A DNA stretch of 64,000 nt from Virgibacillus proomii (GCF_018916875.1 NZ_JAHLNO010000018.1:62001-126000); one strand, 5' to 3'; positions 19,436-28,992 are shown, counted from the first letter of the stretch. Notes: generated by a model not told the origin, from the sequence alone. Made by a program: numbers and translations.

Positions 19436-19807
19436 TTGGGAGGGGACCTTCAAAAATCGAAAGAAAACGCCATGAAATTGAAACAGAACATCGAAAAGTC
19501 GAGAGGGACCACCCCGAAGTTGAAACAGAACATCGAAAAGTCGAGAGGGACCGCCCCGAAGTTGAAACAGAACATCGAAAAGTCGAGAGGGACCGCCCCG
19601 AAGTTGAAACAGAACATCGAAAAGTTGAGAGAGACCGCCCCGAAGTTGAAACAGAACATCGAAAAGTTGAGAGAGACGACCGCCTCGAAGTTGAAACAGA
19701 ACATCGAAAAGTTGAGAGAGACCGCCCCGAAGTTGAAACAGAACATCGAAAAGTTGAGAGAGACGACCGCCTCGATGTTGAAATGGAATACTACAAAGTC
19801 GGAATAA
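19436..19807 (+). pseudogene. 42-bp tandem-repeat ORF, probably frameshifted coiled-coil gene
   Basis: About seven units of 42 bp (two of 45 bp) read as KLKQNIEKSRGTAP repeats from a TTG at 19436, which has AAAGGAG 11 bases upstream. The next frame over is also open and reads RPEVETEHRKVERD repeats, ending in a more natural tail, EYYKVGINHGLKLKA, at 19832. That tail is echoed at 23.55 kb (CKVGIGYRHGL). The best reading is that the highly charged second frame was the original product and the start has lost phase by one base. Either frame would be a charged helical rod. Confidence 0.5.
19488..19777. repeat. Tandem 42-bp repeat
   Basis: Units begin GAAGTTGAAACAGAACATCG. Early units have AAGTCGAGAGGG and later ones AAGTTGAGAGAG, and two units carry an extra GAC triplet. 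Length changes are multiples of three, which suggests that protein coding once constrained the array. Confidence 0.93.
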
Positions 19808-19946
19808 ACCACGGTCTAAAGCTGAAAGCATGAAAATCGAAGTGATACAAAAGGAGCGGCCCAATACATCGCCTGATTGGACAGCTCCTGCCTTTACCTG
19901 CCAGGAAATAAAAAGGTTGAATTATAGCTAATTCTATGCTTCTTTT

Positions 19947-21419
19947 TCAACTTTTTTTTGCAGGAACTTTTTTTTCTTTTTGCCCGACTAATACTTTCTT
20001 TGCTTTTACTCTATTTTTCTTATTACTCAACACATAAACAGTATCGTCCTCTAAAATAGCTGTATCACCGGTTGGTGTGATGATTTGTTTGTCACGAATG
20101 ATCCCAATAACTAATGTATCATCGGGAAATTCAATATCATTTAATGTTTGGTTAATAGCATTCGACTGAGAAGAGATACGTACTTCCATAATTTCTGCTT
20201 CTGTGTTGCCTAAGTGAATTAACTCCACTGATGGTTGACCAGGCTCCCTTTTTTCTCCGGTTAAATGGAGTTTAGAGGCCAGCCAAGATAATGAACCTCC
20301 TTGTACAAGTGCGGATATAAGCACAACAAAGAAGACAGCGTTAAAAATAAGATCACTATTTTCAACGTTTGCGGCAATCGGGTAAGTTGCTAGGACGATT
20401 GGTACAGCGCCCTTTAGCCCTGCCCAAGAGATAAACAGCTTTTCCTTTAGGCTGTATTTCATAAACAACATTGTAATAAATACAGCGACAGGTCTTGCAA
20501 TAAACATTAAGATAAGTGTTAATAATATGCCTTGCCAGAAAACAGATGGCAATTGGTTCGGAAAGACAAAAAGTCCAAGTAATATAAACATAAGAATTTG
20601 CATCATCCAAGCAAATCCTTCGTTAAAGCGCATAATCGAGAAGCGATACATTAAATCGCTATTGCCGACAAACATTGCCATCACATAAACGGCAAGTAAG
20701 CCACTGCCACCGAGAAAGTCAGAAATAAAATACGTAGCTGTTGCCATACCGACTGCAAGAGCAGGATATAGTCCAGATGTATCCAGATCAATATTATTAA
20801 TGAAAAGAACGGTAACTTTTCCAAGCACTATTCCAAGAATTAGGCCTAAGCTCATTTGGAGAAAAAAGCTGCCGACTGTTGTCCAGATGGAAGCATCCGG
20901 AATTTGAATTAACTCGATAAAAGCTACAGTGAGGAAGACAGCCATCGGATCATTCGAGCCTGATTCTGCTTCCAATGTTGATTTGAGCTTTGCTTTTATA
21001 TTTTTACCGCTGAGAACCGAAAATACAGCAGCGGCATCGGTTGAGCCTACAATTGCTCCAAATAGCATACCTTCTAATAAGGTAAGATCTAATATGTACA
21101 TTGCAGCAATTCCCGTTAAGATGGTCGTAAGTAAAACACCGATTGTCGCAAGTAATCCGGCAGCGCCAATAATTGGACGAACAAGCTCCCATTTTGTATG
21201 GACACCGCCGTCAAATAGGATAATAATTAATGCCATAATTCCAATCAGCTGCATCAAGTGAACATTTCCAAAGTAGATGAATTTATTTAAGCCCATACCG
21301 ATTAAGAGGAATAGAACAAGGGCAGGTAATCCGAGTCTTGAGGAAAATTTTGCAGCCACCACTCCGACAATAAGCATAGCAGATACAAGAAAAGTAAGCA
21401 TTTGCAACGATAAGTCCAT
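19947..21419 (-). CDS. CPA1-family cation/proton antiporter with RCK_C domain
   Basis: 490-residue monovalent cation (Na+ or K+)/H+ antiporter. The Na_H_Exchanger domain spans about residues 1-385 with a dozen membrane segments and the ion-site segment EAESGSNDPMAVF. A soluble RCK_C/TrkA_C domain follows at about 410-475 (EVRISSQSNAINQTLNDIEF) and probably senses a ligand. This layout matches NhaP2/CvrA-type K+/H+ antiporters. The frame is open upstream to 21548, but that part is not protein-like; the ATG at 21419 gives the expected hydrophobic N-terminus, with GGAAGGG as ribosome site. Alone on the minus strand. Confidence 0.88.
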   Translation of the reverse strand: MDLSLQMLTFLVSAMLIVGVVAAKFSSRLGLPALVLFLLIGMGLNKFIYFGNVHLMQLIGIMALIIILFDGGVHTKWELVRPIIGAAGLLATIGVLLTTILTGIAAMYILDLTLLEGMLFGAIVGSTDAAAVFSVLSGKNIKAKLKSTLEAESGSNDPMAVFLTVAFIELIQIPDASIWTTVGSFFLQMSLGLILGIVLGKVTVLFINNIDLDTSGLYPALAVGMATATYFISDFLGGSGLLAVYVMAMFVGNSDLMYRFSIMRFNEGFAWMMQILMFILLGLFVFPNQLPSVFWQGILLTLILMFIARPVAVFITMLFMKYSLKEKLFISWAGLKGAVPIVLATYPIAANVENSDLIFNAVFFVVLISALVQGGSLSWLASKLHLTGEKREPGQPSVELIHLGNTEAEIMEVRISSQSNAINQTLNDIEFPDDTLVIGIIRDKQIITPTGDTAILEDDTVYVLSNKKNRVKAKKVLVGQKEKKVPAKKS

Positions 21420-21569
21420 GTTGAACAACCCTTCCAGAAAATAATCTTCTTTTTTATTATACCGATAAATTTTATGTTTTGAAAAAAAATGAAACTTTGT
21501 CTTATCTGTAAGTGTGTAAAAATTGTATAAGCGATAAAAGCAGACCAATATAATCTTAAATGTTCCATT

Positions 21570-21900
21570 TATTTTAGTATGCAGAATTAAACATTGCTTG
21601 AATCAAAAATTACATGATGAAAAGGAATAATGCACCTACTACAAAGCAGCAACAAAAAAGCAAGTTTCTTTGTCAGCTTATTTTTATTTTATCCACCGTA
21701 AGAGGAAAAAAACCTTTACTGGAAGAGTTTTTACTAAATAAATGTATGTTAGACCCCCCACTTTTTATATGTTAAGAAGTAGATTCGACTTTATAAGGCT
21801 TTAAGGATAAGGGGATAGGTCATTATCTGCTTCAAAACATAACACCAGTTCAAGTTTTCTTTTATATGTAAAGGAACTAAAAAGTACAAGTTAAAAATTT
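21570..21900. other. Intergenic, no gene seen
   Basis: Divergent gap between the antiporter and the flagellin promoter. AT-rich, with nothing else recognised. Confidence 0.5.
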
Positions 21901-21914
21901 TTTATAAAAAACCT

Positions 21915-21940
21915 TAAACATTCTATGAATCTACCGATAT
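21915..21940 (+). promoter_or_regulatory. Sigma-D promoter of hag
   Basis: TAAA at 21915-21918, 14 bases, then ACCGATAT at 21933-21940, against the Bacillus sigma-D consensus TAAA-(14-16)-GCCGATAT. It predicts a leader of nearly 200 nt. Confidence 0.85.
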
Positions 21941-21961
21941 AAAGATTGAGTCACTAAAAGG

Positions 21962-22131
21962 AGAATAGTTAACTACTTAAACAGTTTAAAAAGTTAACCT
22001 GACTGTGAATACTATTCCCATAATTGGCTGCGTAAATAAGATAATAACTCCTAATGTTAGGAGATTATTATATATAAATACTAGCAACTCAAAAGGATAA
22101 GGACCGCTAGTATAAAAACAAAACACGGAGG
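21962..22131 (+). promoter_or_regulatory. Structured hag leader with CsrA-like sites
   Basis: Three stem-loops follow the promoter: a long one closing GAATAGT/ACTATTC (21963-22017), a compact one TAATAA-CTCCTA/TAGGAG-TTATTA (22042-22070), and ACTAGC/GCTAGT (22080-22111) whose loop contains AAAAGGATAAGGACC. The ribosome site CACGGAGG at 22124 follows. In B. subtilis, CsrA binds one GGA in a hag leader hairpin and one at the Shine-Dalgarno. The layout here is the same, so CsrA control is inferred. Confidence 0.65.
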
Positions 22132-22140
22132 TAGAAAAAC

Positions 22141-23226
22141 ATGATTATTAATCACAACATTGCGGCGTTAAATACGCACCGCCAACTATCAGCAAACAAC
22201 ACTGCTGTACAAAGCTCTCTAGAAAAACTTTCTTCAGGTCTTCGCATCAATAAAGCTGGAGACGATGCAGCTGGTCTAGCTATTTCTGAAAAAATGCGTG
22301 GCCAAATTCGTGGTCTTGAAATGGCTCAAAAAAATGCACAAGACGGTATTTCTTTAGTGCAAACTGCTGAAGGAGCTCTAACAGAAACACATGCTATTTT
22401 ACAACGTATGAATGAGTTAGCAGTACAATCAGCAAACGATACAAACATGGATGCCGTTGACCGTGAAGCAATGCAAGAAGAAATCAATGCATTAATGGAA
22501 GAAATCGATGAAATTGCGAATAGCAGAACTGAATTTAACACGCAAAAATTACTTGATGGATCATTTAAAGATAAAGTATTCCATATTGGTGCAAATAAAG
22601 GTCAAAGCATCACTGTATCGATTGAAAAAATGGATACGGAAGCTATTGGTTTAAAAGCCGGCACTCCAACTAATAAATATACTCAAGACACTGCAGATAA
22701 AGACACTGAAGGTGTAGATCAAATAACTGGCTTTGACGCCCTAACTAATCCTGATACCCTATCACTGGATGTATTGACGGATGCTAATACTGGAGACCTA
22801 GTAGCAGTAAAAGTTGGTGCTGACTATTACGCAGTATCAGATGTAGAACTTGCTGCAGATGGAACAGTTACTGCTAAAACAGGAGTTACTGAAACAATCG
22901 ACCCTACTGAGCAAACAGGCGGAACTATTTCAATTGCAACTCAAGAAGAGGCAGACGCAGCTATTAAAACGATTCAAGATGCAACAAATGTTGTATCTAC
23001 ACAGCGTGCTAAGCTTGGTGCAATCCAAAACCGCTTAGAGCACACAATTAACAACCTAGGAGCTTCTGCAGAGAACTTAACTGCTGCTGAATCTCGTATT
23101 CGTGACGTAGATATGGCTAAAGAAATGATGGCATTTACGAAGAACAACATTCTTACTCAAGCAGCTCAATCAATGCTTGCACAAGCTAATCAAACGCCAC
23201 AAGGTGTACTTCAATTACTTCGTTAA
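22141..23226 (+). CDS. hag: Flagellin
   Basis: 361-residue filament subunit, exported through the flagellar type III system. The conserved N-terminal D0/D1 region is residues 1-170 (MIINHNIAALNTHRQL; SSGLRINKAGDDAAGLAIS) and the C-terminal D1/D0 region is about 285-361, ending QTPQGVLQLLR. The exposed middle is short and acidic, with many Asp, Thr and Gly, as in halotolerant bacilli. No signal peptide, as expected. GGAGG precedes the ATG. It has its own sigma-D promoter and terminator and no flagellar neighbours; csrA and fliW are not in the window. Confidence 0.97.
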   Translation: MIINHNIAALNTHRQLSANNTAVQSSLEKLSSGLRINKAGDDAAGLAISEKMRGQIRGLEMAQKNAQDGISLVQTAEGALTETHAILQRMNELAVQSANDTNMDAVDREAMQEEINALMEEIDEIANSRTEFNTQKLLDGSFKDKVFHIGANKGQSITVSIEKMDTEAIGLKAGTPTNKYTQDTADKDTEGVDQITGFDALTNPDTLSLDVLTDANTGDLVAVKVGADYYAVSDVELAADGTVTAKTGVTETIDPTEQTGGTISIATQEEADAAIKTIQDATNVVSTQRAKLGAIQNRLEHTINNLGASAENLTAAESRIRDVDMAKEMMAFTKNNILTQAAQSMLAQANQTPQGVLQLLR

Positions 23227-23242
23227 TTTTAAAGAATTTATT

Positions 23243-23275
23243 GGGAGTTCTAGCTATGTCTAGAGCTCCTTTTTA
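23243..23275 (+). terminator. Terminator after hag
   Basis: GGAG-TTCTAG pairs with CTAGA-GCTCC, followed by TTTTT. Confidence 0.9.
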
Positions 23276-23278
23276 ATT

Positions 23279-23640
23279 GTCTAAGAAGACTATATCCGTT
23301 TGCCATGGTGGATAACTTTTTTTAAAAAAGTATTTTTGTCTTACGAACAGTGATGAACAGGTAGTACAATTAAGGGCGAATCAGCAGATTGGAAAACAAC
23401 TTACGGATATATCCGCCGCTTTAGCTCAACATACGGAGCAATTTCAAATTTCTTAGGAAGAATAAACAGAAAAGCATTCATTCATGGATACATAAGAATA
23501 CCGATACTACGATTGGAGCTAGAAGAACGGTCTGGATCATTGCGAAGCAGAAAGCTGTAAAGTCGGAATAGGATATCGTCACGGACTTAGAGCACGATAA
23601 AGTCAAAAGGAAGAACAACTAGCTGAAAGCTTGAGTAGTC
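23279..23640 (+). pseudogene. Decayed gene fragments after hag
   Basis: A CR leader block (TATATCCGTTTGCCATGG) is followed by broken coding sequence. One frame reads NSDEQVVQLRANQQIGKQL and then TDISAALAQHTEQFQIS before a stop at 23457; other frames continue with LELEERSGSLRSRKL and CKVGIGYRHGL. The last piece resembles the tail of the 42-bp repeat gene at 19.4 kb (YKVGINHGL). No start or function can be assigned; probably a remnant of a helical-protein gene related to that locus. Confidence 0.45.
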
Positions 23641-23732
23641 TAACCAAAGCAATATATATACATTTCTATTCAATTAACAGTTTGTTCCGGCTTTCTTCTT
23701 GTGCGAGTGTAGTTTTAAACTTTATGACATAT

Positions 23733-23764
23733 AAAAATCCTGTTTGTTAACGTCAGGATTTTTA
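23733..23764. terminator. Hairpin with T-run
   Basis: AAAAATCCTG pairs with CAGGATTTTT across an 11-nt loop. No intact gene precedes it. Confidence 0.6.
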
Positions 23765-23860
23765 GTTCGTCTAGAATGTATATCATTCAGGCATAAATTA
23801 AGTCCGATGTCATTTAAATGTGGACCCAGAAATAACCGAAAATGATGGATAAACGCAATT

Positions 23861-23907
23861 AGGCAATCACCAAGCTCTTATGCTATGGTGATTGCCTAGT
23901 TTTTTTA
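23861..23907 (+). terminator. Strong terminator next to R95 copy 3
   Basis: AGGCAATCACC pairs with GGTGATTGCCT, then TAGTTTTTTT. The R95 element begins at the end of the T-run. No intact gene feeds it. Confidence 0.75.
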
Positions 23908-24000
23908 TACTATAGGAAAGTATAAAACTTATGGTTTATAGTATAAGAAAAACTATAGCTTTCGCCATAAAGACTTGGCGACAAGCCAAGTCTTTCTAAT
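23907..24000. repeat. R95 repeat, copy 3
   Basis: Full-length copy, slightly diverged at its right arm (TCTTTCTAAT). It starts in the T-run of the preceding terminator. Confidence 0.9.
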
Positions 24001-24071
24001 ATATAATATAAAGGGGAGCGATTTTACAAAATATCTTTAAACTTCATTCACATTGTATACAATGGATCATT

Positions 24072-24914
24072 TTATCCAAAGCGGCCGGAAATATAATCTT
24101 CTGTACGGCTATCTGCCGGGTTGGTAAAGATAGTATCTGTTTTGTCAAATTCTATGATTTCCCCATTTAGGAAAAACGCAGTGCGATCGGAAATACGTGC
24201 CGCTTGTTGCATATTATGCGTAACGATAATAATTGAATAATCCTTTTTCAATTCTTGTATGAGCTCTTCAATACGTAAGGTAGACTTCGGATCGAGGGCT
24301 GATGTAGGCTCATCCATTAAAATAACATCTGGCTCGATCGCTAAGCAGCGGGCAATACAAATTCGTTGTTGTTGTCCGCCGGAAAGGCCGTAAGCATTTT
24401 CTTTCAATCGGTCTTTTACTTCATCCCAAATCGAAGCACCACGTAAACTTTTTTCTACGATTTCATCAAGAATCTTTTTGTTGCGAATGCCATGGATTTT
24501 TGGGCCATAGGCGATATTTTCATAGATGGATTTTGGAAATGGATTTGGTTTTTGGAACACCATACCAACGCGCGTGCGCAAATCTTCTACTTTAAATGAT
24601 TTATCTAAAATACTTTTGTCATTATACATGATTTCTCCAGTAGTTTTAACACCGGGTACGAGCTCAACCATACGATTTAGTGTTTTTAAATAAGTTGATT
24701 TACCACAACCGGATGGCCCGATAATAGCAGTAACTTCTTTTTCATAAATCGATAGGTTAATATCTTTCAACGCATGCGTATCGCCATACCATAAATTTAA
24801 GTCTTTTGAATCAAAAACGATTCGTTTATCTGATTTTGCTTTTATTGTTGCAGCAGTTTCTGTAATAGTAACCTGTGCATTCGTTGTAACCTTGGGTTTT
24901 GTTAATGTGGCCAT
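24072..24914 (-). CDS. pstB: Phosphate ABC transporter ATP-binding protein
   Basis: 280-residue ATPase of the high-affinity phosphate importer. Walker [10 protein letters not shown] near residue 71, Q-loop in [12 protein letters not shown] signature LSGGQQQR, Walker [14 protein letters not shown] and the switch His in IVTHNM. An N-terminal extension of about 40 residues precedes the ABC domain. The ATG at 24914 has AGGAG at eight bases; the GTG three codons upstream is too close to it. Last gene of pstSCAB. No phoU follows. Confidence 0.96.
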   Translation of the reverse strand: MATLTKPKVTTNAQVTITETAATIKAKSDKRIVFDSKDLNLWYGDTHALKDINLSIYEKEVTAIIGPSGCGKSTYLKTLNRMVELVPGVKTTGEIMYNDKSILDKSFKVEDLRTRVGMVFQKPNPFPKSIYENIAYGPKIHGIRNKKILDEIVEKSLRGASIWDEVKDRLKENAYGLSGGQQQRICIARCLAIEPDVILMDEPTSALDPKSTLRIEELIQELKKDYSIIIVTHNMQQAARISDRTAFFLNGEIIEFDKTDTIFTNPADSRTEDYISGRFG

Positions 24915-24928
24915 TTGCTTCACTCCTC

Positions 24929-25813
24929 TTAATATCGTTTTTGGAACTTATTGCGAATAAAAATTGCCGTTGCGTTCAAAATGAATAGTAATACAAGCAG
25001 GACAATAATTGTTGCGGCAGCTAAGTTGGCATATTCTGCAACTAAGGAAGAGTCAATTGTCCAATAGTAGACTTGCATTGGAAGCACGGTGAATTTGTCA
25101 AATAGTCCAGTTGGAAAAGGAATAAGCAATGCTGGAATACCGAGCACAACCAGTGGTGCTGTTTCCCCAATCGCTCTGGACAAAGAAAGGATCGACCCTG
25201 TTAAAATACCAGGAAGTGCTGCCGGCAAAACGATATTTTTTACGGTTTGCCATTTTGTTGCTCCCATTCCATAGGAAGCTTCACTAAGATGTTGTGGTAC
25301 TGCACGAATAGCTTCTTGTGACGCTACGATGATAATTGGCAGTACAAGTAAAGACATGGTTAGACCACCAGCCAATACAATATTGCCAAATTCAAGCGCG
25401 CGAACAAATAATGTCATCCCAAGAATCCCATAAACAATGGAAGGGACACCGGCTAAATTGGCGATGTTCGTTTGTACAAATGAATGGAATCTTCCTTTTT
25501 TTGCGTACAGCTCTAAATAAATAGCTGTACCAACTCCTAATATTAGGGTTACGGGAATAACAACGACCATGAGCCAGAATGTTCCTAAGATAGCCCCCAT
25601 AATTCCTGCTTGTTCAGGAGAAGTAGATAAACGATTGGTTAAGAAATCCATATTGATCCAGCTGACACCTTGCATGATGACACGGATAATTAAAATGGCA
25701 AGTACGACTAAGCCAAAAAGGGTAGATAGAAAGAAGATCGTTTTTAAGATATTATTTTTTAAAATTCGACCGTTCATTTTTTGTTGAACTTGCTCTCTAT
25801 TTACATGTTTCAT
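24929..25813 (-). CDS. pstA: Phosphate ABC transporter permease PstA
   Basis: 294-residue membrane permease with about six hydrophobic segments and the BPD_transp_1 coupling region ([23 protein letters not shown]) that contacts PstB. It starts two bases after pstC ends, with its ribosome site GGGAGG inside the pstC 3' end, so the two permease genes are coupled. Confidence 0.95.
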   Translation of the reverse strand: MKHVNREQVQQKMNGRILKNNILKTIFFLSTLFGLVVLAILIIRVIMQGVSWINMDFLTNRLSTSPEQAGIMGAILGTFWLMVVVIPVTLILGVGTAIYLELYAKKGRFHSFVQTNIANLAGVPSIVYGILGMTLFVRALEFGNIVLAGGLTMSLLVLPIIIVASQEAIRAVPQHLSEASYGMGATKWQTVKNIVLPAALPGILTGSILSLSRAIGETAPLVVLGIPALLIPFPTGLFDKFTVLPMQVYYWTIDSSLVAEYANLAAATIIVLLVLLFILNATAIFIRNKFQKRY

Positions 25814-25815
25814 GA

Positions 25816-26772
25816 TTAATATTCCTCCCTAAACTTACGAGAGACATATCTTGCAAATAGATTCATAATTAACGTGAACACAAACAATGTCATGGCCACC
25901 GCATATAAACTATAGTAAATGGTTGAGCCTGCAGGTGCTTCCCCGCCGGATACTTCAACAATATAAGCCGTCATTGTTTGCATGGATTGTGTAATATCAA
26001 ATGTGAAGTTCTTAGAGCTTCCACTTGCGATCGTTACAATCATTGTTTCGCCAATCGCACGAGATATACCAAGAACAAAGGATGCAATAATTCCAGATAG
26101 CGCTGCTGGAATTACAACTCGAAAAGTAACCTCTAGTTTCGTAGCTCCTAATGCAAGTGCACCTTCACGCATCGCATTGGGAACGGAAGTCATTGCATCT
26201 TCAGAAAGGGAAGCAATCATTGGAATAATCATAACTCCCATTACTAATCCGGGACTTAAAATATTAGTTGCTTCCACACTTGGGAAAAATTCACGAATAA
26301 GTGGTGTTACAAATGTAAATGCAAAGAAACCATAAACAATCGTAGGAATTCCTGCAAGTAATTCGAGCATCGGCTTTAGCATTCTTCTTACCCGATCAGA
26401 TGCATATTCACTTAAGAAAATTGCTGTCATAATTCCAATTGGACCGGCAACGAGCATAGCGATAACTGAAGAAATAATAGTACCGTTAATTAGTGGAAGT
26501 ACACCGAATTCAGGATTTTGACTTAATGGTTTTAGCACGGTTCCAGTAAAGAATTCTAAAATGGGAACGCGCTTAAAGAATTCTATTGTTTCCGTTAATA
26601 ACGTATATACAATAGCGATTGTTGTTAAAATAGAAACAGCGGCAATCAAGAAAAGGAGCACTGGCATTATCTTTTCCATTGCTCTATTTATATTTGGACC
26701 GTTTTTTTTCTCTGTAATCATACCTTTAATACTAACTTTATCGTGATTGTCTATCTTGCTGTTCAGTGCCAT
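25816..26772 (-). CDS. pstC: Phosphate ABC transporter permease PstC
   Basis: 318-residue partner permease with several membrane segments and the coupling region beginning DAMTSVPNAMREGALALGAT. The ATG at 26772 has GGAGG seven bases away; the TTG one codon upstream is less likely. It follows pstS across a 258-bp gap that contains a stable hairpin. Confidence 0.95.
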   Translation of the reverse strand: MALNSKIDNHDKVSIKGMITEKKNGPNINRAMEKIMPVLLFLIAAVSILTTIAIVYTLLTETIEFFKRVPILEFFTGTVLKPLSQNPEFGVLPLINGTIISSVIAMLVAGPIGIMTAIFLSEYASDRVRRMLKPMLELLAGIPTIVYGFFAFTFVTPLIREFFPSVEATNILSPGLVMGVMIIPMIASLSEDAMTSVPNAMREGALALGATKLEVTFRVVIPAALSGIIASFVLGISRAIGETMIVTIASGSSKNFTFDITQSMQTMTAYIVEVSGGEAPAGSTIYYSLYAVAMTLFVFTLIMNLFARYVSRKFREEY

Positions 26773-26806
26773 CAAGGGGCCTCCTTTCTTGAACGAAACA
26801 ACTCAC

Positions 26807-26840
26807 AAGAAGATGAGAGCGTACCAGCCCTCATCTTCTT
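26807..26840 (-). terminator. Hairpin between pstS and pstC (attenuator-like)
   Basis: AAGAAGATGAG pairs perfectly with CTCATCTTCTT over a 12-nt loop, with no strong T-run after it on the minus strand. It may protect the pstS message or partly stop transcription, giving more PstS than permease. Confidence 0.6.
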
Positions 26841-26988
26841 AGTTATATGGTAAATGTTATGCAATAAATAGAGGATGTACAAAATGGTAATTTATTGAAC
26901 TTGTACTTACTAAGAAGAGTTAGATCTTGTATGAATCCAGATGTCGTCCTCTATTTGAAAGAAGCACTTTTTCTAAAAATAAGAGTGA

Positions 26989-27018
26989 AACCATTAGTAG
27001 CTTTTCCTACTAATGGTT
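26989..27018 (-). terminator. Hairpin just after pstS
   Basis: AACCATTAGTAG pairs with CTACTAATGGTT, 12 bases past the pstS stop, with a T-rich stretch beyond on the minus strand. Likely partial terminator. Confidence 0.65.
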
Positions 27019-27030
27019 GAGGTCACTATA

Positions 27031-28020
27031 TTATTTTTTTAGAGCTTCCAAATCGCTAATTAGGGTTTTTGCTTCTTCTTCTGGAATTGGTGCAAAGCCA
27101 GTTTCGCCAGCGAATTTATTCACATTATTCATAATAAATAGTGCATAATCAAGTACTTGAGGCTTTTCTTTTGCATGATCTACATTTAAGTAAGTGAATA
27201 CTGGACGAGTGTAGCCAGCGTAGTCGCCGTCTTCAGCAATGGTGTCAAGAGATGGTTCAACTGGACCTTCACCAAAGTCAATTTTTACAGCTTTCACTTT
27301 ATCTTTGTTATTGTCATAGTAACCAAAACCAAAGAAGCCAATTGCGTTTTTATCTTCAGCAACAAGAGTTACAAGCGTTGAATAATCTTGTTGTAGGTTA
27401 ATATCACTTACTAGATCTTGTTCTTCTAATATATTTTCATAGAAAAATTCGTATGTTCCATGGTTTTCGTTTGGTCCATAAGTTTGAATTTTTTCATCTG
27501 GCCATTTTGGATTTATATCAGACCATTTTGTGGATTTACCAAGGAAAATATCTTTTACTTGATCTTGAGTTAATTCAGTAGCCCAATCATTGTCCGGGTG
27601 AGTTACAATTGTTAGTCCATCTAAAGCAACTTTTAATTCTTTTATTTCCATTCCAAGCTCTTCAGCTTTTGCTTTCTCTTCATCTTTAATTACACGAGAA
27701 GCATCATTAAAATCAGTTCCATCTTTTACTAAGAATTTTTCAAATCCTGCACTAGTTCCAGCTCGGCTAACTTCTACAGAGACATCAGGTTTTTCCACCA
27801 TATACTCTTCAGCTAATTTAGCCATTAGAGGATAAACCGTACCAGATCCGTCGATAACGACGCTACCTTCTACTTTTGAATCGCTTTCTGCGCCAGTATT
27901 TTCAGATGTTTCGTTTTCTTTCTCTTTGTTGTCTCCTTCTTTTGAATCTGAGCCACAAGCTGCAACTACTACTGCAAGTGCAGCGATAAGAAGAAACATA
28001 AGATACTTCTTGAACTTCAT
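27031..28020 (-). CDS. pstS: Phosphate-binding lipoprotein PstS
   Basis: 329-residue extracellular phosphate-binding protein tethered to the membrane as a lipoprotein. Signal peptide MKFKKYLMFLLIAALAVVV with lipobox VAAC (Cys22), then an acidic, Ser/Glu-rich linker to about residue 50. The binding domain has IDGSGTVYPL and SRAGTSAGFEKF, which carry the phosphate-contacting Ser/Thr residues. The ATG follows GGGGAGG. First gene of the operon, behind a Pho box. Confidence 0.95.
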   Translation of the reverse strand: MKFKKYLMFLLIAALAVVVAACGSDSKEGDNKEKENETSENTGAESDSKVEGSVVIDGSGTVYPLMAKLAEEYMVEKPDVSVEVSRAGTSAGFEKFLVKDGTDFNDASRVIKDEEKAKAEELGMEIKELKVALDGLTIVTHPDNDWATELTQDQVKDIFLGKSTKWSDINPKWPDEKIQTYGPNENHGTYEFFYENILEEQDLVSDINLQQDYSTLVTLVAEDKNAIGFFGFGYYDNNKDKVKAVKIDFGEGPVEPSLDTIAEDGDYAGYTRPVFTYLNVDHAKEKPQVLDYALFIMNNVNKFAGETGFAPIPEEEAKTLISDLEALKK

Positions 28021-28081
28021 TAAAATTGCCTCCCCTATTTTGAGTAGATATAAAATTGAGGTTTATGCCTCTCACTAGCTA

Positions 28082-28134
28082 GTATAGTAGGCAAATATTA
28101 AATAAGTATGATGTGAATGTAAAGGTTTTGTAAA
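28082..28134 (-). promoter_or_regulatory. PhoP box and promoter of pstS
   Basis: On the minus strand four hexamers spaced exactly 11 bp apart, TTTACA (28129-28134), TTTACA (28118-28123), ATCATA and TTAATA, match the Bacillus PhoP direct-repeat site TT(A/T/C)ACA. A -10-like TATACT-type sequence lies at 28082-28087. Predicts phosphate-starvation induction. Confidence 0.8.
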
Positions 28135-28353
28135 TTATTAAGGAATTCCCTCACATTTTGCTAGTGAATTAATGGTTGTCTTGAAGAAAACTTGGGATTT
28201 TTTTATTTGGGGAAACGTGATGGGACGGGGAGAATACGTTTGCCATGTAACAAAATAAGTTGCTACAATAGATGAGGAGATAGATATGATTGTAAAATGT
28301 TAAGCGAATGTAAAAATGCTAAAAGTGTGTGTGCAAAAGGGGCTTGATAGAAT
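28135..28353. other. Divergent intergenic gap
   Basis: Between the Pho box and the endonuclease III-like gene. No further gene seen. Confidence 0.5.
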
Positions 28354-28992
28354 ATGCAAACTTATGAAATTATATATAAGAAGTTGCTGCATTATTATGG
28401 CCCACAAGGTTGGTGGCCAGCAGAAAGTATATTTGAGATAATGGTTGGAGCTATTCTTGTCCAACGTACAAACTGGAATAATGTCGTTAAAGCAATTCAA
28501 AATCTCTCTCCTGTTTTGAATCCGGAGAAGCTAGCTTCAATGCCGACAGAGAAAGTGGCAATCGCAATTCGGTCAAGTGGATTTTATAATCAGAAGGCTA
28601 AGCGTCTGAAAGCCCTTCTTCATTGGTATAAAAACTATGATTATCATCATAAAAAATTACAATATAAGGAAACGGAACAACTGCGAGCAGAGTTGTTGGG
28701 AATTTACGGAATTGGGGAGGAGACAGCCAATGTCATGCTGCTTTATGCGTTTAATCGTCCCGTCTTTGTTGCAGATGCGTATGCGAGGCGAATTTTTAAA
28801 CGATTTGGTTTGGATATGCCAACGAGTGACCAATCTTTTCGAGTCGAGGTTGAATCAAACTTCCCCACTAATCTCCAAGCATATCAAGAATTCCATGCCC
28901 TCATTGTGGAGCATGCAAAGGTATATTGCAAAGTAAAGCCACTGTGCAGGAGCTGCCCTTTATTTAATAATTGCAAGCGAGTAGGTGTTTAA
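28354..28992 (+). CDS. Endonuclease III-like HhH-GPD DNA glycosylase
   Basis: 212-residue base-excision repair glycosylase. The helix-hairpin-helix is LLGIYGIGEETANVM near residue 114, the catalytic Asp is Asp141 in FVADAYARR, and a four-cysteine cluster near the C-terminus (CKVKPLCRSC, then C) should hold a 4Fe-4S centre. The lysine that gives endonuclease III its lyase activity (GVGRKTAN) is Glu123 here (GIGEETAN), so the protein is probably a monofunctional glycosylase. Cysteine spacing is 5-2-5 rather than the usual 6-2-5. Damage type unknown. Confidence 0.85.
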   Translation: MQTYEIIYKKLLHYYGPQGWWPAESIFEIMVGAILVQRTNWNNVVKAIQNLSPVLNPEKLASMPTEKVAIAIRSSGFYNQKAKRLKALLHWYKNYDYHHKKLQYKETEQLRAELLGIYGIGEETANVMLLYAFNRPVFVADAYARRIFKRFGLDMPTSDQSFRVEVESNFPTNLQAYQEFHALIVEHAKVYCKVKPLCRSCPLFNNCKRVGV

